Shown here one piece after another: positions 54,347 through 64,000 of a stretch of DNA of 64,000 bases. This DNA comes from Caulobacteraceae bacterium (GTDB taxonomy: Bacteria; Pseudomonadota; Alphaproteobacteria; Caulobacterales; Caulobacteraceae), in assembly GCA_947452365.1 (NCBI GenBank), contig CANGCO010000003.1, forward strand, positions 23,737 through 87,736, read 5' to 3'. Position 1 is the stretch's first letter. The number at the start of each line of letters is the position of its first letter. Made by a program: the position numbers and the translations under genes. Under the pieces are notes generated by a model. It was given only the letters and a program-made list of their open reading frames with translations. It had not been told where the DNA came from and ran no database searches.

Positions 54347-55774
54347 TCAGGCCACAGCCGTATTGGGCGCAAGCGCCAGCAAACCCTGGACCGCCTGGCG
54401 AAAAGCATCGCCCCTAGCCTCGAAATCAGGAAACTGGTCGAACGAGGCACACGCCGGCGATAGCAGGACAACACGCTCTGACTGGTCATTAATCGCCTCG
54501 GCGGCCGCATCAACAAACGCCGCTGCCGTGGCATCAGCAAGTGTGTCACAGCACACATAGGCCACCTTACCATCCAGGGTCTTGGCAAAGGCCTCGGTCG
54601 CCTCACCGATCAGATAGGCCTTGGCAACCTTGTCAAATAGGTCGCTTAACGGCTCAATTCCGCCCGATTTTGGCACCCCGCCCAGGATCCAATGTATGCG
54701 CGGATAGCTGCTCAAGGCCTGGCGCGCCGCATCGGCATTGGTGGCCTTAGAGTCATTGACCAGCCGCACCCCGCCAATAATCGCCACTGTCTCCATGCGG
54801 TGGGCAAGGCCTGGAAAAGACATCAGGCCCTGGGCCGCGTCGTCCTGGGACAGGCCCAAGGCGCGCACAGCGGCATAGGCCGCCGCCGCATTTTGCCAAT
54901 TATGCCGACCGGGCAAGGAGCGGGCCAAGGTCAGGTCCGCCACCTCGACCACCCGGTCGCCCGTGCCATCATACAAGACCCCTTGCAGCACATAGACACC
55001 GCGGCCCATGGACCGGCCCGCCGAAATCGGGCGGATCGTGCGCCGGTTGGCGGCGGTGATTTCGGTGCAGATGCGCTGGCACCAGGCATCATCAACCCCA
55101 ACCACGGCGGTATCGCCCTTGCCTTGATTGAGCAAGATGCGGCGCTTGGCGGCAACATAGCCATCCATGCCACCATGACGATCAAGATGGTCAGGGGTGA
55201 TATTGAGCAGGACCGATACGGTCGGCTTGAGGCTAGACGTCAGATCGAGCTGGTAGGACGAGACCTCCAGCACATAGACCGCGCCGCCATGCATGTCCTC
55301 GAGGCCCAGGACGCCAAGGCCAATATTACCGCCAATCCGGGTATCCTTGCCGGCCATGGCGCAGATATGACCGATTAGGGCCGTGGTGGTAGACTTGCCA
55401 TTGGTGCCGGTAATCGCAACGATTTTTGGCCGCTTATGCTCTGGGGCGGCATTCACTGTGCGGGCAAATAGCTCGATATCACCGAGGATTTCAACGCCTG
55501 CGGCCCTAGCCTTTTCCACCGTCCAGTGCGGACGCGGATGGGTCAGGGGCACGCCCGGTGACTGCATCAGGGCGTCAAACTGGCTCCAGTCGGCGCGGGT
55601 GAGGTCCACCAGTTCAAACCCTTCGCCCTTGGCCGCCTCACGGGCTGCAGGCTTTTCATCCCAAAGCGCGACGCGCGCACCCCCGGCCATGAGGGCGCGA
55701 GCAGCCGTCAACCCGGTACGACCCAGGCCAAACACCGCCACCGACTTGCCTTCAAAACCTATGACCGGGATCAC
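54347..55774 (-). CDS. murD: UDP-N-acetylmuramoylalanine--D-glutamate ligase
   Basis: This Mur ligase adds D-Glu. The 475-residue protein has 'VAVFGLGRTGLTAARAL' (UDP-binding domain), the ATP loop 'AITGTNGKSTTTALI' near residue 125, 'LNITPDHLDRHGGMDGYVAAK', 'FPGLAHRMETVAIIGGVRLVNDSKATNADAARQAL' and a C-terminal domain with 'VLLSPACASFDQF'. The start is a GTG with AGGA closely upstream. It lies ten bases after mraY. Confidence 0.97.
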   Translation of the reverse strand: MIPVIGFEGKSVAVFGLGRTGLTAARALMAGGARVALWDEKPAAREAAKGEGFELVDLTRADWSQFDALMQSPGVPLTHPRPHWTVEKARAAGVEILGDIELFARTVNAAPEHKRPKIVAITGTNGKSTTTALIGHICAMAGKDTRIGGNIGLGVLGLEDMHGGAVYVLEVSSYQLDLTSSLKPTVSVLLNITPDHLDRHGGMDGYVAAKRRILLNQGKGDTAVVGVDDAWCQRICTEITAANRRTIRPISAGRSMGRGVYVLQGVLYDGTGDRVVEVADLTLARSLPGRHNWQNAAAAYAAVRALGLSQDDAAQGLMSFPGLAHRMETVAIIGGVRLVNDSKATNADAARQALSSYPRIHWILGGVPKSGGIEPLSDLFDKVAKAYLIGEATEAFAKTLDGKVAYVCCDTLADATAAAFVDAAAEAINDQSERVVLLSPACASFDQFPDFEARGDAFRQAVQGLLALAPNTAVA

Positions 55775-55784
55775 AATCCTGCCC

Positions 55785-56897
55785 CTATCTGAGTTTCAAG
55801 GTGGCCAGCCCGATCAGGGCCAGCACAACGCTAATGATCCAAAACCGGATCACCACGGTCGATTCAGCCCAACCAAGCTTTTCGAAATGATGGTGGATGG
55901 GGGCCATGCGAAACACCCGCTTGCCCGTCAGCTTGAACGAGGCCACCTGCACCATGACCGACACCGCCTCGAGCACAAACAAGCCGCCAATAATGGCCAG
56001 CACAATCTCGTGCTTGGTCACTACAGCCACTGTGCCCAGCGCACCGCCAAGGGCCAGCGAGCCGGTATCGCCCATAAAAATCTTGGCGGGTGGCGCATTG
56101 TACCACAAAAAGCCCAGACCCGCCCCGATCATGGCGCCGCAGAAGACGGCAATCTCGCCGACACCAGGCACGAAATGCAGTTGCAAATACTGGGCAAACA
56201 CATAATTGCCGACCAGATAGGCAATCAGGCCAAAGGCGGCCGAGGCGATCATGACCGGCACAATGGCAAGCCCGTCCAAACCGTCGGTTAGATTCACCGC
56301 ATTGGACGCGCCAACAATCACAAAGGCAGCAAAAGCCATATAGAACCAGCCCAGATCGATCAGCAGACGCTTAAAGATCGGGAAGGCCACCGAGGTCGAC
56401 AGACCTGGCGCTTCAACCGACCGATCACCGAATTGGATCAGGATAAACACCGCCGCCAGGGTCAGGGCGAACTGAAAGATTAGCTTCATGCGGCTCGAGA
56501 CACCGGCCGTGGTCTGCTTAGTCACCTTGGCATAATCATCGAGAAAGCCGAGCAGGCCAAAACCGCTCGTGACCATCAAGACCACCCAGACATGGACATT
56601 GCTCAGATCCGCCCAAAGCAGGGTCGAGACCACAACGCCGGCCAGGATCATAAACCCGCCCATGGTCGGGGTGCCGGCCTTTTCCACCACGTGCCGGGCA
56701 ATGCCATCGGTACGGATCGGCTGGCCCTTGCCCTGACGGGCGCGCATCCAGCGGATAAAGCGCGAGCCCATGGCAATGGCGATGATCTGGGCCGTAAATA
56801 CAGCCATGCCCGTCCTAAAGGTCAGATATTTCATTAGATTCAGGATTGGAATATGGGTCTTGAATTCCGCCAGTCTTTCATAGAGTAGATAAAGCAT
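55785..56897 (-). CDS. mraY: Phospho-MurNAc-pentapeptide translocase
   Basis: This integral membrane enzyme transfers phospho-MurNAc-pentapeptide to undecaprenyl phosphate, forming lipid I. The 370-residue protein has about ten helices, '[14 protein letters not shown]', the catalytic 'FLDDYAKV', '[16 protein letters not shown]' and the HHH motif in '[12 protein letters not shown]'. Its ATG overlaps the murF stop by one base. Confidence 0.98.
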   Translation of the reverse strand: MLYLLYERLAEFKTHIPILNLMKYLTFRTGMAVFTAQIIAIAMGSRFIRWMRARQGKGQPIRTDGIARHVVEKAGTPTMGGFMILAGVVVSTLLWADLSNVHVWVVLMVTSGFGLLGFLDDYAKVTKQTTAGVSSRMKLIFQFALTLAAVFILIQFGDRSVEAPGLSTSVAFPIFKRLLIDLGWFYMAFAAFVIVGASNAVNLTDGLDGLAIVPVMIASAAFGLIAYLVGNYVFAQYLQLHFVPGVGEIAVFCGAMIGAGLGFLWYNAPPAKIFMGDTGSLALGGALGTVAVVTKHEIVLAIIGGLFVLEAVSVMVQVASFKLTGKRVFRMAPIHHHFEKLGWAESTVVIRFWIISVVLALIGLATLKLR

Positions 56898-58288
56898 CAG
56901 CCCCGCCCCCCGATATCCATGCTCACCAGCGCCGTCGCAATCCGCGAGGCTTTTGATCCGTTTGAACCCTTGACCATAACCAGATCACCCGGTGCCACCG
57001 CCTCGGTTACTATCCCAGATAGGCGTTCTGCATCCGGGGCGTAGCCGCCTCTTTGAGTCGGTTCTAGGGCCTGCCATAAACAATTCATCAAGGGTCCACA
57101 GCAAAAGACCAGATCAATCCTGGCCGCTGAGATCGCCTCTGAAACCTGGGCGTGAAGGGCCGGACCGGCCTCGCCCAATTCGAGCATATCGCTCAAGACC
57201 GCAATCTTTCGCCCAGTCGCCTTGCGCGCGCCAAGCGTGTTGAGGGCTGCGGTCATTGAAACTGGATTGGCGTTATAGCTCTCATCAATCAGGGTCATTT
57301 CGCCGCCAGCCAAATTGATCACCCGCTCAGCACCGCGCCCAGCGAGGGGCTCGAACTGACCAAGGGCTGCAATGGCAAGATCCTGGTCCAGACCCAGGGC
57401 CTCCAGCATCAAAATGGCCGCAAGACTATTATGGCCCCAATGACTGCCCGCCTGCAGGATCGGGAAAGACACCGTCTTGCCATGTAAGACCGCAGAGACC
57501 AGCGAGCCCGACCCGCTCGGCTGAATATCGAGAAGCTGGGCGGCATTTGTACTGGCCGCGCCAAAGCTATCTACCTTGGCCCCGACCGCGCGAGCCCTCG
57601 CCAGCAGCAAATCAAACCAATGATTATCGGCATTAAGGATTGCAGTCCCGCCCGGCTCTAGCCCGGCAAAGATCTCGGCCTTGGCCAGAGCAACGCCCGC
57701 CTCGCCATCGGCAAAGTTTTCCATATGCACCGGACCAACCGTTGTAATGCAGACCACATGCGGCGCGACCATACGGCTTAGGGGCTCGATCTCACCGGCA
57801 TGGTTCATACCCAGCTCAAATACAGCGCGCTGCGTATCGGCAGGCATGCGCGCAAGGGTCAGCGGCACGCCAATATGATTATTGAACGACTTGACCGAGG
57901 CATGGCCATGCCCGCCCATGGCCAGACCCGTCGCCACGGCCTGGGTTAGGCTGGTCTTGCCGACCGAGCCGGTAATTGCCCCGCGCCGGGCGCCAGAGGC
58001 GCGCTTGCGGGCATAGACGCCCATCTGTTCTAATCCGGTCAAGACGTCGGGCACCTGCACGGCCGAACCCTCAACCGTCTGGCTAACCAGGGCTGCGGCC
58101 GCGCCCTTGGCATTGGCCTGACCAACAAAATCATGCCCATCGCGCACACCGGCCAGGGCAATGAACAAATCACCGGCCTCAAGGTCGCGGGTATCGATGG
58201 CAAGGCCGGTCGCGGCAAAGTCAGGCCCAAGGCCCTGGCCGCCGGTTGCCAGAATAATCTCATCGCGGGTCCAGAGGGGGCGGCTCAT
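56897..58288 (-). CDS. murF: UDP-MurNAc-tripeptide--D-Ala-D-Ala ligase
   Basis: This ligase adds the D-Ala-D-Ala made by Ddl. The 463-residue protein has the N-terminal MurF domain '[22 protein letters not shown]', ATP loop '[16 protein letters not shown]' near residue 107, '[32 protein letters not shown]' and '[17 protein letters not shown]'. It overlaps murE by four bases and mraY by one, indicating tight coupling. Confidence 0.97.
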   Translation of the reverse strand: MSRPLWTRDEIILATGGQGLGPDFAATGLAIDTRDLEAGDLFIALAGVRDGHDFVGQANAKGAAAALVSQTVEGSAVQVPDVLTGLEQMGVYARKRASGARRGAITGSVGKTSLTQAVATGLAMGGHGHASVKSFNNHIGVPLTLARMPADTQRAVFELGMNHAGEIEPLSRMVAPHVVCITTVGPVHMENFADGEAGVALAKAEIFAGLEPGGTAILNADNHWFDLLLARARAVGAKVDSFGAASTNAAQLLDIQPSGSGSLVSAVLHGKTVSFPILQAGSHWGHNSLAAILMLEALGLDQDLAIAALGQFEPLAGRGAERVINLAGGEMTLIDESYNANPVSMTAALNTLGARKATGRKIAVLSDMLELGEAGPALHAQVSEAISAARIDLVFCCGPLMNCLWQALEPTQRGGYAPDAERLSGIVTEAVAPGDLVMVKGSNGSKASRIATALVSMDIGGRG

Positions 58289-59733
58289 TGCGGCGCCTCC
58301 AGCCCAAGTGCAAGCGCGGTTTCACGCACATCGTCGAATGGATGCACCACACCGGCCACGGTCTGGCCCTGTTCGTGCCCCTTGCCCGCCACCACCAAGA
58401 CATCGCCTGAGCGCAGCAGGCTGGCCGCATGGACAATGGCGGCGCGGCGATCACCGATATCCAGCGCCCCCGGTGCGGCAGCAAGGATCGATGCGCGGAT
58501 CGCGGCAGGATCTTCGGAACGCGGATTATCATCTGCAACGATGGCGATATCGGCCAGCCGCGCAGCAATCTCGCCCATTTGTGGCCGCTTGCCCCGGTCA
58601 CGATCACCGCCCGCACCAAACACGACGATCAAGCGGCCTTGGGTATGGGGCCGAAGCGCGGCAAGCACGGTCTCTAGACCGTCAGGCGTATGCGCATAAT
58701 CGACATAGGCCTCACCGCCCTTTGGGCCGGTTCCAACCCTTTGCATCCGACCCGGCGCGCCTTGCAAATGCGCCAGCGCCGCCAAGACGGCTTCTGGGTC
58801 TTCACCCACCGCAATACAAAGCCCTGCAGCGGCTAGGGCATTGGCCGCTTGAAACGCGCCCGCCAGCGGCAGATCAATCGTTGCTTCGCCTGTGCCAAAG
58901 CCCACAACCAGACGCTGGCCTGAGGGGAGGAGCTGGCGTGATTTCAAGGTCAGGGACTGGCCCCGCTCGCCTACCGACAAGACGGTCTGACCGGCCATAA
59001 CGGCGGCGGCGGCAAAACTGCCAAAGGCGTCGCTATCAGCATTGAGCACGGCCGTACCACCCCGCGGCAATAGGGTATCAAACAGCCTGAGCTTGGCGCG
59101 ACCATAGCTGGCCATATCGCCGTGATAATCCAGATGATCCTGGGTCAGGTTCAAAAACGCAGCCGCGCTAAGGGTCACCCCATCGAGCCTACGCTGGTCA
59201 ATACCGTGGGACGAGGCCTCGAGGGCCATATGGGTGACGCCCATATCCGCCAGCCTAGCCATCATTTCGGCGACATCGGCCGCATCTGGCGTGGTCAAGC
59301 CCGGCGGCGTCAATTGCTGACCCATGGCGGTTACACCTAGGGTGCCCATGCTGGCGGCCTTATGGCCAAGGGCCTCAAAGATTTGGCGGCAGAAGGTTGC
59401 CACCGAGGTCTTGCCATTGGTGCCGGTGACCGCAATACAGACCCTTGGCTGGCGCTGATAAAGCGCCTGGGCGGCCAGCGCATAGGCGCGGCGTGGATCG
59501 CTCACCCGGATGACGGGCACGCTCTGGTCAGGAGCCTCTGGCCCGGCCAGTATGGCCGCTGCCCCGGCTGCAATCGCTGCCGGGATAAAGCTGGCACCAT
59601 CGACCTTGGTACCGGGCAGGGCTGCGAACAATACACCGGGCCCAACCTTGCGGCTATCGGCGGTTATGGCCTGGATCAAGGGATCCCGATCGAGCGCTTG
59701 ATGCACCAGTTCGGATAAGGGCCTTGCCATCAT
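58285..59733 (-). CDS. murE: UDP-MurNAc-L-Ala-D-Glu--diaminopimelate ligase
   Basis: This ligase adds the third amino acid of the stem peptide. The 482-residue protein has 'DSRKVGPGVLFAALPGTKVDG', ATP loop 'AVTGTNGKTSVATF' near residue 108, 'EASSHGIDQRRLDG', and the DNPRSEDP motif near residue 400. DNPR marks meso-diaminopimelate rather than lysine specificity, as expected for a Gram-negative organism. Two adjacent ATG codons start the gene; they overlap the ftsI stop. Confidence 0.98.
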   Translation of the reverse strand: MMARPLSELVHQALDRDPLIQAITADSRKVGPGVLFAALPGTKVDGASFIPAAIAAGAAAILAGPEAPDQSVPVIRVSDPRRAYALAAQALYQRQPRVCIAVTGTNGKTSVATFCRQIFEALGHKAASMGTLGVTAMGQQLTPPGLTTPDAADVAEMMARLADMGVTHMALEASSHGIDQRRLDGVTLSAAAFLNLTQDHLDYHGDMASYGRAKLRLFDTLLPRGGTAVLNADSDAFGSFAAAAVMAGQTVLSVGERGQSLTLKSRQLLPSGQRLVVGFGTGEATIDLPLAGAFQAANALAAAGLCIAVGEDPEAVLAALAHLQGAPGRMQRVGTGPKGGEAYVDYAHTPDGLETVLAALRPHTQGRLIVVFGAGGDRDRGKRPQMGEIAARLADIAIVADDNPRSEDPAAIRASILAAAPGALDIGDRRAAIVHAASLLRSGDVLVVAGKGHEQGQTVAGVVHPFDDVRETALALGLEAPQ

Positions 59734-61493
59734 AATTCGCCCCCATTTAAGCGCTCGGGCGTAAGGGTGCCGGACAGGGCCAAGGGCAAGGGCGCGACCA
59801 CGCGTTTAATGCCCAGATAGGGCGCAATGCGCTCAATCACCCGTCCTGCGGTCGGGGCCGCCGTCCAGCCGCCCGTGGCAAAGCCATTTGAGGCCTTATT
59901 GCCCTTGGGTTCATCGAGCAGGATCAGAACAAAATACCGGTCAGCCTCCATGGGCCCGTCGGTTGGGAAGACGGCGGCAAAGGTCGAGACCAGCTTGGAA
60001 TGATCGTATTTGCCAGCGATAACCTTATCTGCAGAACCGGTCTTGCCGCCAATCCGATAGCCCGGCGCAGCAAACTCTGCCTGTGTGCCTGTGCCATTGG
60101 TGACATTCAGGCGCATCACATCCAGCACGCTACGGGCCGTGGCCTGCGATATCACCCGTCGACCGGTGGGTACAGCGCCGGGCTCAAGCTTGCGGATGGT
60201 CAAGGGAATAAAGGTCCCGCCATTGAGGACAGCGCCCATGCCCGCCGCAATAGCCAATGGGGTGACCGAAATCGAGTGGCCGAACGATGTCGAGGCAACA
60301 ATATTGGGCGTCCATTGCCGAGGCAGGAGCGGCCTGGTCGTCTCAGCCAACTCGATCGGGGCAGCGGAAAACAGGCCAAACCTGCGGAAATAGTCCTGCA
60401 TGGTGTTTGGCCCCATCGACAAGGCCAGCCGCGAGCTGCCGATATTAGATGAATGCAGAAAAATTTCCGAAAGCGTCATGACCCTGTTTTGCGGATGATA
60501 GTCATGAATGGTTTGACCATTGATCGTGATCGGCGCTGTCGCATCAAAGGTGGTGCTCAGGGTCGCCGCGCCGGTATCGAGGCCCATAGCCACCGTAAAG
60601 ACCTTGAAGATCGAACCCATCTCATAAACCTGCGCCGCCGCGCGATTGCGCAGCAGATCAAGCGAGGTCTGACCGGCAAGATTAGGGTCATAATCAGGAT
60701 AACTGACCATGCCCAAGACCTCGCCCGTATGGATATTGGTCACGAGCCCAACAGCGGCCTTGGCTTGGAATTCACGGGCGGCCTTTTGCACCTCGTCCTC
60801 AAGCGCCGCCTGGATGCGAAGATCAACCGCAAGCGGAACGGCATCGTGATGGGCCGCGCCATTGCGCACCGTCTGGTCAAGCGCCAATTCCGCCCCGGCA
60901 AGGCCCGCGCCGCCCTTGCCCGAATAGCCAATCAGATGGGCCGCTGTTGCGCCGAGGGGATAGACCCGGCGCTCTTCTTCTTCAAAGGATATTCCAGGCA
61001 GGCCGAGATCTTGAATCCGCATCTTTTGCTCGGGCGTCATACCACCGAACAGGAATTCACGGCGCTTGCCCTGCAAGGCCCGCCCAAGCCTAGCCCTATC
61101 CAATTCTGGCAAGGCCACGGCCAGAACCCGCTGGGTTTCGGATGTGTCCCAGATTTCGCGTGGATCGACATAAATGCCAAAATGCGGCAGGTCCACAGCC
61201 AGCATCTGGCCATTGCGATCCACCAGATCACCGCGCGCGCCAGGCAGGGCCATTTGGCCAGCATTTGCATCGGCCGGCCCCGAAAACAGGGCCAGTCGCG
61301 CCGCGCCAAGGGCCAGCAGGAAAAATGCGACCGCAAACAGCGCCATAACCGATGCGACCCTTACCCGGATATCATCCTGAATCTTCCCCGAGACCTTGGT
61401 GCGCTCAAAATCATGCTCGACCCGCCAGACAAACGCCTTGAGCCAACGCCATGCGGGGGGCAGGCGATAATGGGCCAGATCAGCGGGCCTCAA
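59730..61493 (-). CDS. ftsI: Septal transpeptidase FtsI (PBP3)
   Basis: This class B penicillin-binding protein cross-links septal peptidoglycan with FtsW. The 587-residue protein has a cytoplasmic tail, one membrane helix (about residues 48-70), the pedestal domain with 'GARGDLVDRNGQMLAVD', and a transpeptidase domain. That domain contains SIFK (serine nucleophile, after EMG), SSN and KTGSAD motifs. A large antisense ORF (60453-61532) in this stretch is a shadow. It overlaps both ftsL and murE by four bases. Confidence 0.98.
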   Translation of the reverse strand: MRPADLAHYRLPPAWRWLKAFVWRVEHDFERTKVSGKIQDDIRVRVASVMALFAVAFFLLALGAARLALFSGPADANAGQMALPGARGDLVDRNGQMLAVDLPHFGIYVDPREIWDTSETQRVLAVALPELDRARLGRALQGKRREFLFGGMTPEQKMRIQDLGLPGISFEEEERRVYPLGATAAHLIGYSGKGGAGLAGAELALDQTVRNGAAHHDAVPLAVDLRIQAALEDEVQKAAREFQAKAAVGLVTNIHTGEVLGMVSYPDYDPNLAGQTSLDLLRNRAAAQVYEMGSIFKVFTVAMGLDTGAATLSTTFDATAPITINGQTIHDYHPQNRVMTLSEIFLHSSNIGSSRLALSMGPNTMQDYFRRFGLFSAAPIELAETTRPLLPRQWTPNIVASTSFGHSISVTPLAIAAGMGAVLNGGTFIPLTIRKLEPGAVPTGRRVISQATARSVLDVMRLNVTNGTGTQAEFAAPGYRIGGKTGSADKVIAGKYDHSKLVSTFAAVFPTDGPMEADRYFVLILLDEPKGNKASNGFATGGWTAAPTAGRVIERIAPYLGIKRVVAPLPLALSGTLTPERLNGGEL

Positions 61494-61897
61494 TGGTCTG
61501 ACCCCATGGACGGCGCCGCCGGAACCGGCTGAACACCTGACACCCTCGCCTTGGGCTGGTTCAAGATCGCCACCTGCGACAAGACCTCCGGGCCTATTTC
61601 CTGGCCCGCCCGGATCGGCGCAAGCCCAAGATAGCCCTCGGCGAGTTGGCCAATGCGCTCAGGTTGTTCGAGGTGAGCCACCTCGGCGCGTAGCACCCTA
61701 AGATTGGCTTGCTCGGTCAGAATTTGACGGTCAATCCGGGCGATTTCCACCCGGTCATGACCCGCACCGGCCTTTAGCAAATAGACCGCCAAGGCTAGGA
61801 CCAAAAACACGCCCAGACCCACGACCTCGACCAGCCGAAAGCCGCGAATGCGCCGCTCAAACAGGGCCGAAAGGGAAGCGAGCGCATAATGGCTCAT
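61490..61897 (-). CDS. ftsL: Cell division protein FtsL
   Basis: This small 135-residue bitopic divisome protein has a cytoplasmic N-terminus, one transmembrane helix (about residues 24-44, [20 protein letters not shown]) and a short coiled coil (about 48-85, leucine/valine heptads). '[11 protein letters not shown]' follows, common before the C-terminus. FtsL pairs with FtsB and activates FtsWI. Position between rsmH and ftsI with four-base overlaps supports the call, since sequence conservation in this family is low. Confidence 0.88.
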   Translation of the reverse strand: MSHYALASLSALFERRIRGFRLVEVVGLGVFLVLALAVYLLKAGAGHDRVEIARIDRQILTEQANLRVLRAEVAHLEQPERIGQLAEGYLGLAPIRAGQEIGPEVLSQVAILNQPKARVSGVQPVPAAPSMGSDH

Positions 61898-62856
61898 GCC
61901 GCAGCCCCCCAGGCGGGGGCGGTCGTGCGGATACCCGCACGGAGCTTGGCCGAGCGCGAGCGGGGATTAACGGCAAGCTCGGCATCGGAAGGCGCGCGCG
62001 CGCCATTAAACACCAGTTCAAAAGTCGGGGCCTTGGCTTGCTGCACCGGCGGCAGGTGACGTGAGCCCCCGGGCAGCCGACCCGCACGCTCGGTAAAGAA
62101 GGCCTTGACGATGCGGTCTTCAAGCGAATGGAAGGTGACGACGGCGAGCCGTCCGCCGGGCTTAAGCACCGCTTCGGCCGCCTCTAGCCCGGCCTCAAGC
62201 TCGGCCAGTTCCTCATTGACGACAATGCGCAGGGCCTGAAACACCTTGGTCGCCGGATGGGTCGGCGCACCCTTGCGCCCACCGACCGCCCGCTCAATGG
62301 TTTCGGCCAGATCCAGCGTCGTGGTAAATGGGGTTTCCGCCCGCCGCCGAACCAAGAAGGCGGTGATCCGCCTTGCGGCCCGTTCTTCGCCATAGACCCA
62401 AAACATCCGCGACAGGGCAGAGGCTTCGGTAAAATTGACAATGTCAGCGGCGGTCGGACCATCGCCGCCCATACGCATATCCAGTGGGCCATCGCGCATA
62501 AAGGAAAAGCCGCGATCGGCCTCGTCCAACTGCATGGAGGATACACCAATATCAAACACAATCGCGTCGCAGGGCACAAGCGCGCGCGCGTCCAAGACCC
62601 CGGCCAATTGCGAGAACCGCGCCTCTACCAGTTCAAACCGGCCCGCCTCGATTAGGGGCGCCGCAAACCGCACGGCGCTTGGATCGCGATCCAGGGCAAT
62701 GACCCGTGCGCCCGCATCGAGCAAGGCGCGGCTATAGCCGCCCGCGCCAAAGGTTGCATCGAGCATGGTCTGGCCGGGGCCTGGCGTTAGGGCTGCGACC
62801 ACCTCGGCCAGCAAGACGGGAATATGGGCGGGGGCGGCAGCGGCCTGGTCGGTCAT
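61894..62856 (-). CDS. rsmH: 16S rRNA (cytosine1402-N4)-methyltransferase
   Basis: This SAM-dependent methyltransferase modifies C1402 in the decoding centre. The 320-residue protein has '[37 protein letters not shown]', which includes the SAM loop. '[31 protein letters not shown]' follows, and the C-terminal part contains '[10 protein letters not shown]' and '[12 protein letters not shown]'. The start overlaps mraZ by four bases. Confidence 0.97.
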   Translation of the reverse strand: MTDQAAAAPAHIPVLLAEVVAALTPGPGQTMLDATFGAGGYSRALLDAGARVIALDRDPSAVRFAAPLIEAGRFELVEARFSQLAGVLDARALVPCDAIVFDIGVSSMQLDEADRGFSFMRDGPLDMRMGGDGPTAADIVNFTEASALSRMFWVYGEERAARRITAFLVRRRAETPFTTTLDLAETIERAVGGRKGAPTHPATKVFQALRIVVNEELAELEAGLEAAEAVLKPGGRLAVVTFHSLEDRIVKAFFTERAGRLPGGSRHLPPVQQAKAPTFELVFNGARAPSDAELAVNPRSRSAKLRAGIRTTAPAWGAAA

Positions 62857-63362
62857 GCGCCCTGCCCCGCCCCATTGGTCTTAAGCCCGACAGCTCTTTG
62901 CTGGGCGCGCAGACCCACCAGACCCTCACGCGCCGCAAGGCGTTGAGCGGCTCGGTGCGCCTGAAACGCCTCGCGCGACCAGATCTGAAACCGGTCGCCC
63001 AGGCCAACAATACTGACCCAGTCGGTTAGGCCAAACATCTCACAAAAGGCTTCTGGCAGGGTGATCCGGCCTGCCGTGTCAAAAGACAGGGGCCGCATTT
63101 CACCCAGGACCGAGGTTTCCAAGGCCAGCCTTAAAGGGTCGCCATAATCGAGCTCAGCCATCACCTTGGTATAGCGCGCGAGCAGGACTGCGCCGCCCGC
63201 CTCGAGGCAATCGGCTTCAAAAGCGGGGAAGCAATAGACGCCGTCAAGGTCTTGCAGCGGGGCCGGTCCTGCGGCGACCGCAGAGGCAAAGGCGCGAAAT
63301 TCCTGCGGCACCAGAATGCGCCGTTTTGAATCCAGTTGTTTCTCGAAGGTTGAGAGAAACAC
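62853..63362 (-). CDS. mraZ: Transcriptional regulator MraZ
   Basis: This AbrB-like DNA-binding protein regulates the division and cell wall operon it heads. The 169-residue protein starts at a GTG at 63362, giving [19 protein letters not shown] as in other MraZ proteins. It has two SpoVT/AbrB-type halves, the second with '[19 protein letters not shown]'. The ORF-track start 38 codons upstream is not supported by the family. AGGGA precedes the GTG. A GGG repeat array upstream could be its own binding site. Confidence 0.93.
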   Translation of the reverse strand: MFLSTFEKQLDSKRRILVPQEFRAFASAVAAGPAPLQDLDGVYCFPAFEADCLEAGGAVLLARYTKVMAELDYGDPLRLALETSVLGEMRPLSFDTAGRITLPEAFCEMFGLTDWVSIVGLGDRFQIWSREAFQAHRAAQRLAAREGLVGLRAQQRAVGLKTNGAGQGA

Positions 63363-63437
63363 CGCGCCCGTCCCTTTTGCCCTTGCCGCACCCCGACACC
63401 TAGGCCCCGGAGCCATGGCACAGTTCTGGCCACAACT

Positions 63438-63462
63438 GGGGTTAACACGGGATGAATTGGGA
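63438..63462 (-). promoter_or_regulatory. Possible MraZ-binding repeats upstream of mraZ
   Basis: On the plus strand three GGG cores at 63439, 63449 and 63459 are exactly ten bases apart (GGGGT-N5-CGGGA-N5-TGGGA). This resembles the TGGGN repeats with five-base spacers bound by MraZ in E. coli, although only the last copy has the leading T and the repeats are antisense to mraZ. They lie 76 bases before the mraZ start. Confidence 0.4.
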
Positions 63463-63523
63463 CACAATGACACCAAATGACATTTTGGTCTGTTTTTCAG
63501 AGTTTTTCGTTAAAATCAGGCCA

Positions 63524-63570
63524 ATAGCGGCCACAAACCCCGTCGCGCTATGCGACCCAACGGCCGCTAT
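63524..63570 (-). other. Long stem-loop between rnpB and mraZ
   Basis: ATAGCGGCC (63524-63532) and GGCCGCTAT (63562-63570) form a perfect nine-base stem. Inside it a second stem GTCGC/GCGAC (63542-63546 / 63552-63556) can form. It lies 30 bases past the rnpB 3' end and could be a processing or termination structure, but it lacks an adjacent T run. Confidence 0.45.
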
Positions 63571-63601
63571 CGCGTTAACCATATGCTGTTTTAAAGTGGG
63601 A

Positions 63602-64000
63602 TCAGACGGCCTGTAAGCCGGGTTCTGTGCCGCCGCCCCAAGGGGCAGCGCGACGATCATTCCTCTGGACCGGCCATTGCTGGACGGTTCTCGCGACCTA
63701 CCCGGACGTCTCGGGCCGGTGAAGCCCTGCCCCGCACCCTTTAATAAAGAGCCAGGGCTGAACGTCCCTATTCGGTCTTGCTCCAGGCGGGGCTTGCCAT
63801 GCCGTCCCTGTTGCCAGGTCCGCGGTGGGCTCTTACCCCACCCTTTCACCCTTACCCAGGCACAAGGCCTAGGCGGTATACTTTCTGTGGCGCTATCCCT
63901 AGGGTCACCCCCGGCGGGCGTTACCCGCCGCCTTTTCACCGTGGAGCCCGGACTTTCCTCGACCCCTGTTACCAGGGACCGCGACCGCCCGGCCGTCTGA
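63602..64000 (-). ncRNA. rnpB: RNase P RNA (class A)
   Basis: This catalytic RNA matures the 5' ends of tRNAs. On the minus strand the sequence contains the conserved GAGGAAAGTCCGGGCTCC near the 5' end, ACAGAAAGTATACCGCC, GGTAAGGGTGAAAGGGTG, and near the 3' end AGAGGAATGATCGTCGC and ACAGAACCCGGCTTAC. The terminal helix is visible: TCAGACGGCC at the 5' end pairs with GGCCGTCTGA at the 3' end, so almost the whole gene (about 399 bases) is present, perhaps missing a few bases at the window edge. Its place upstream of mraZ is, to my recollection, common in Alphaproteobacteria. ORFs predicted across it are shadows. Confidence 0.96.

Noticed and set aside
60453-61532. 359-codon plus-strand ORF
   Set aside because: It lies antisense to ftsI, which has all transpeptidase motifs. 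The translation has no recognisable domain and the GC-rich codon pattern of a shadow frame.
63442-63939. 165-codon minus-strand ORF and 107-codon plus-strand ORF
   Set aside because: They cover rnpB, whose conserved RNA blocks explain the sequence.

Overview
The window looks like chromosome from an alphaproteobacterium of the order Caulobacterales or a close relative. It carries sciP (an inhibitor of the cell-cycle regulator CtrA), a perfect CtrA box and three GANTC (CcrM-type) sites in front of ftsZ, DUF1150, DUF2125 and DUF3126 proteins, and an rnpB-mraZ arrangement. Base composition is GC-rich (roughly 60 % by eye), apart from one clearly AT-richer orphan gene at 29.3-30.4 kb. No tRNA, rRNA, CRISPR array, insertion sequence or prophage was seen.

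Region 1 (1-29.2 kb) is a mosaic of short housekeeping operons. It holds a small heat-shock protein with the 5' end of a DUF1150 gene; a fatty acid desaturase; an unusual thiolase-like protein; an acyl-CoA dehydrogenase; a MATE exporter; a phosphoribosyltransferase plus a zinc-ribbon membrane protein; and ftsE-ftsX followed by a DUF218 protein and an acyltransferase. Next come a DUF2125-chorismate mutase-like-hisC-tyrC aromatic operon, pdxH, a J-domain protein, aroC, pirin, a class D beta-lactamase-like lipoprotein, a crotonase, a gamma-carbonic-anhydrase-like protein, phoH, DUF3126-cysE-NUDIX, a nitroreductase, a DJ-1/PfpI protein, an SDR, a SleB-like wall hydrolase and uvrB. Four of the ten convergent gene pairs end on one shared CTAG palindrome. 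A strongly structured, apparently non-coding stretch with its own promoter-like and terminator-like signals precedes phoH.

Region 2 (29.3-41.4 kb) has the AT-richer orphan gene, an acetyl-CoA acetyltransferase, mnmA and a flagellar hook cluster. flgK-flgL (minus) and fliK-flgD-flgE (plus) diverge from an intergenic region with two good sigma-54-type promoters. flgL is broken by a 5-bp tandem duplication, and its missing C-terminus can be read in another frame. sciP follows flgE and ends at a bidirectional terminator.

Region 3 (41.4-64 kb) is one co-directional block on the minus strand: rnpB, then mraZ-rsmH-ftsL-ftsI-murE-murF-mraY-murD-ftsW-murG-[DUF1778 antitoxin-GNAT toxin]-murC-murB-[M28 peptidase]-ddl-ftsQ-ftsA-ftsZ-lpxC. 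It encodes cytoplasmic and membrane steps of peptidoglycan synthesis, the divisome, and the committed step of lipid A synthesis. A toxin-antitoxin module and a secreted peptidase sit inside it. Most genes overlap by 1-4 bases, implying translational coupling. The ftsZ upstream region carries the cell-cycle control sites.

All calls come from reading the sequence and from remembered family features. No database search or folding program was run, so functions are assignments by motif and context.
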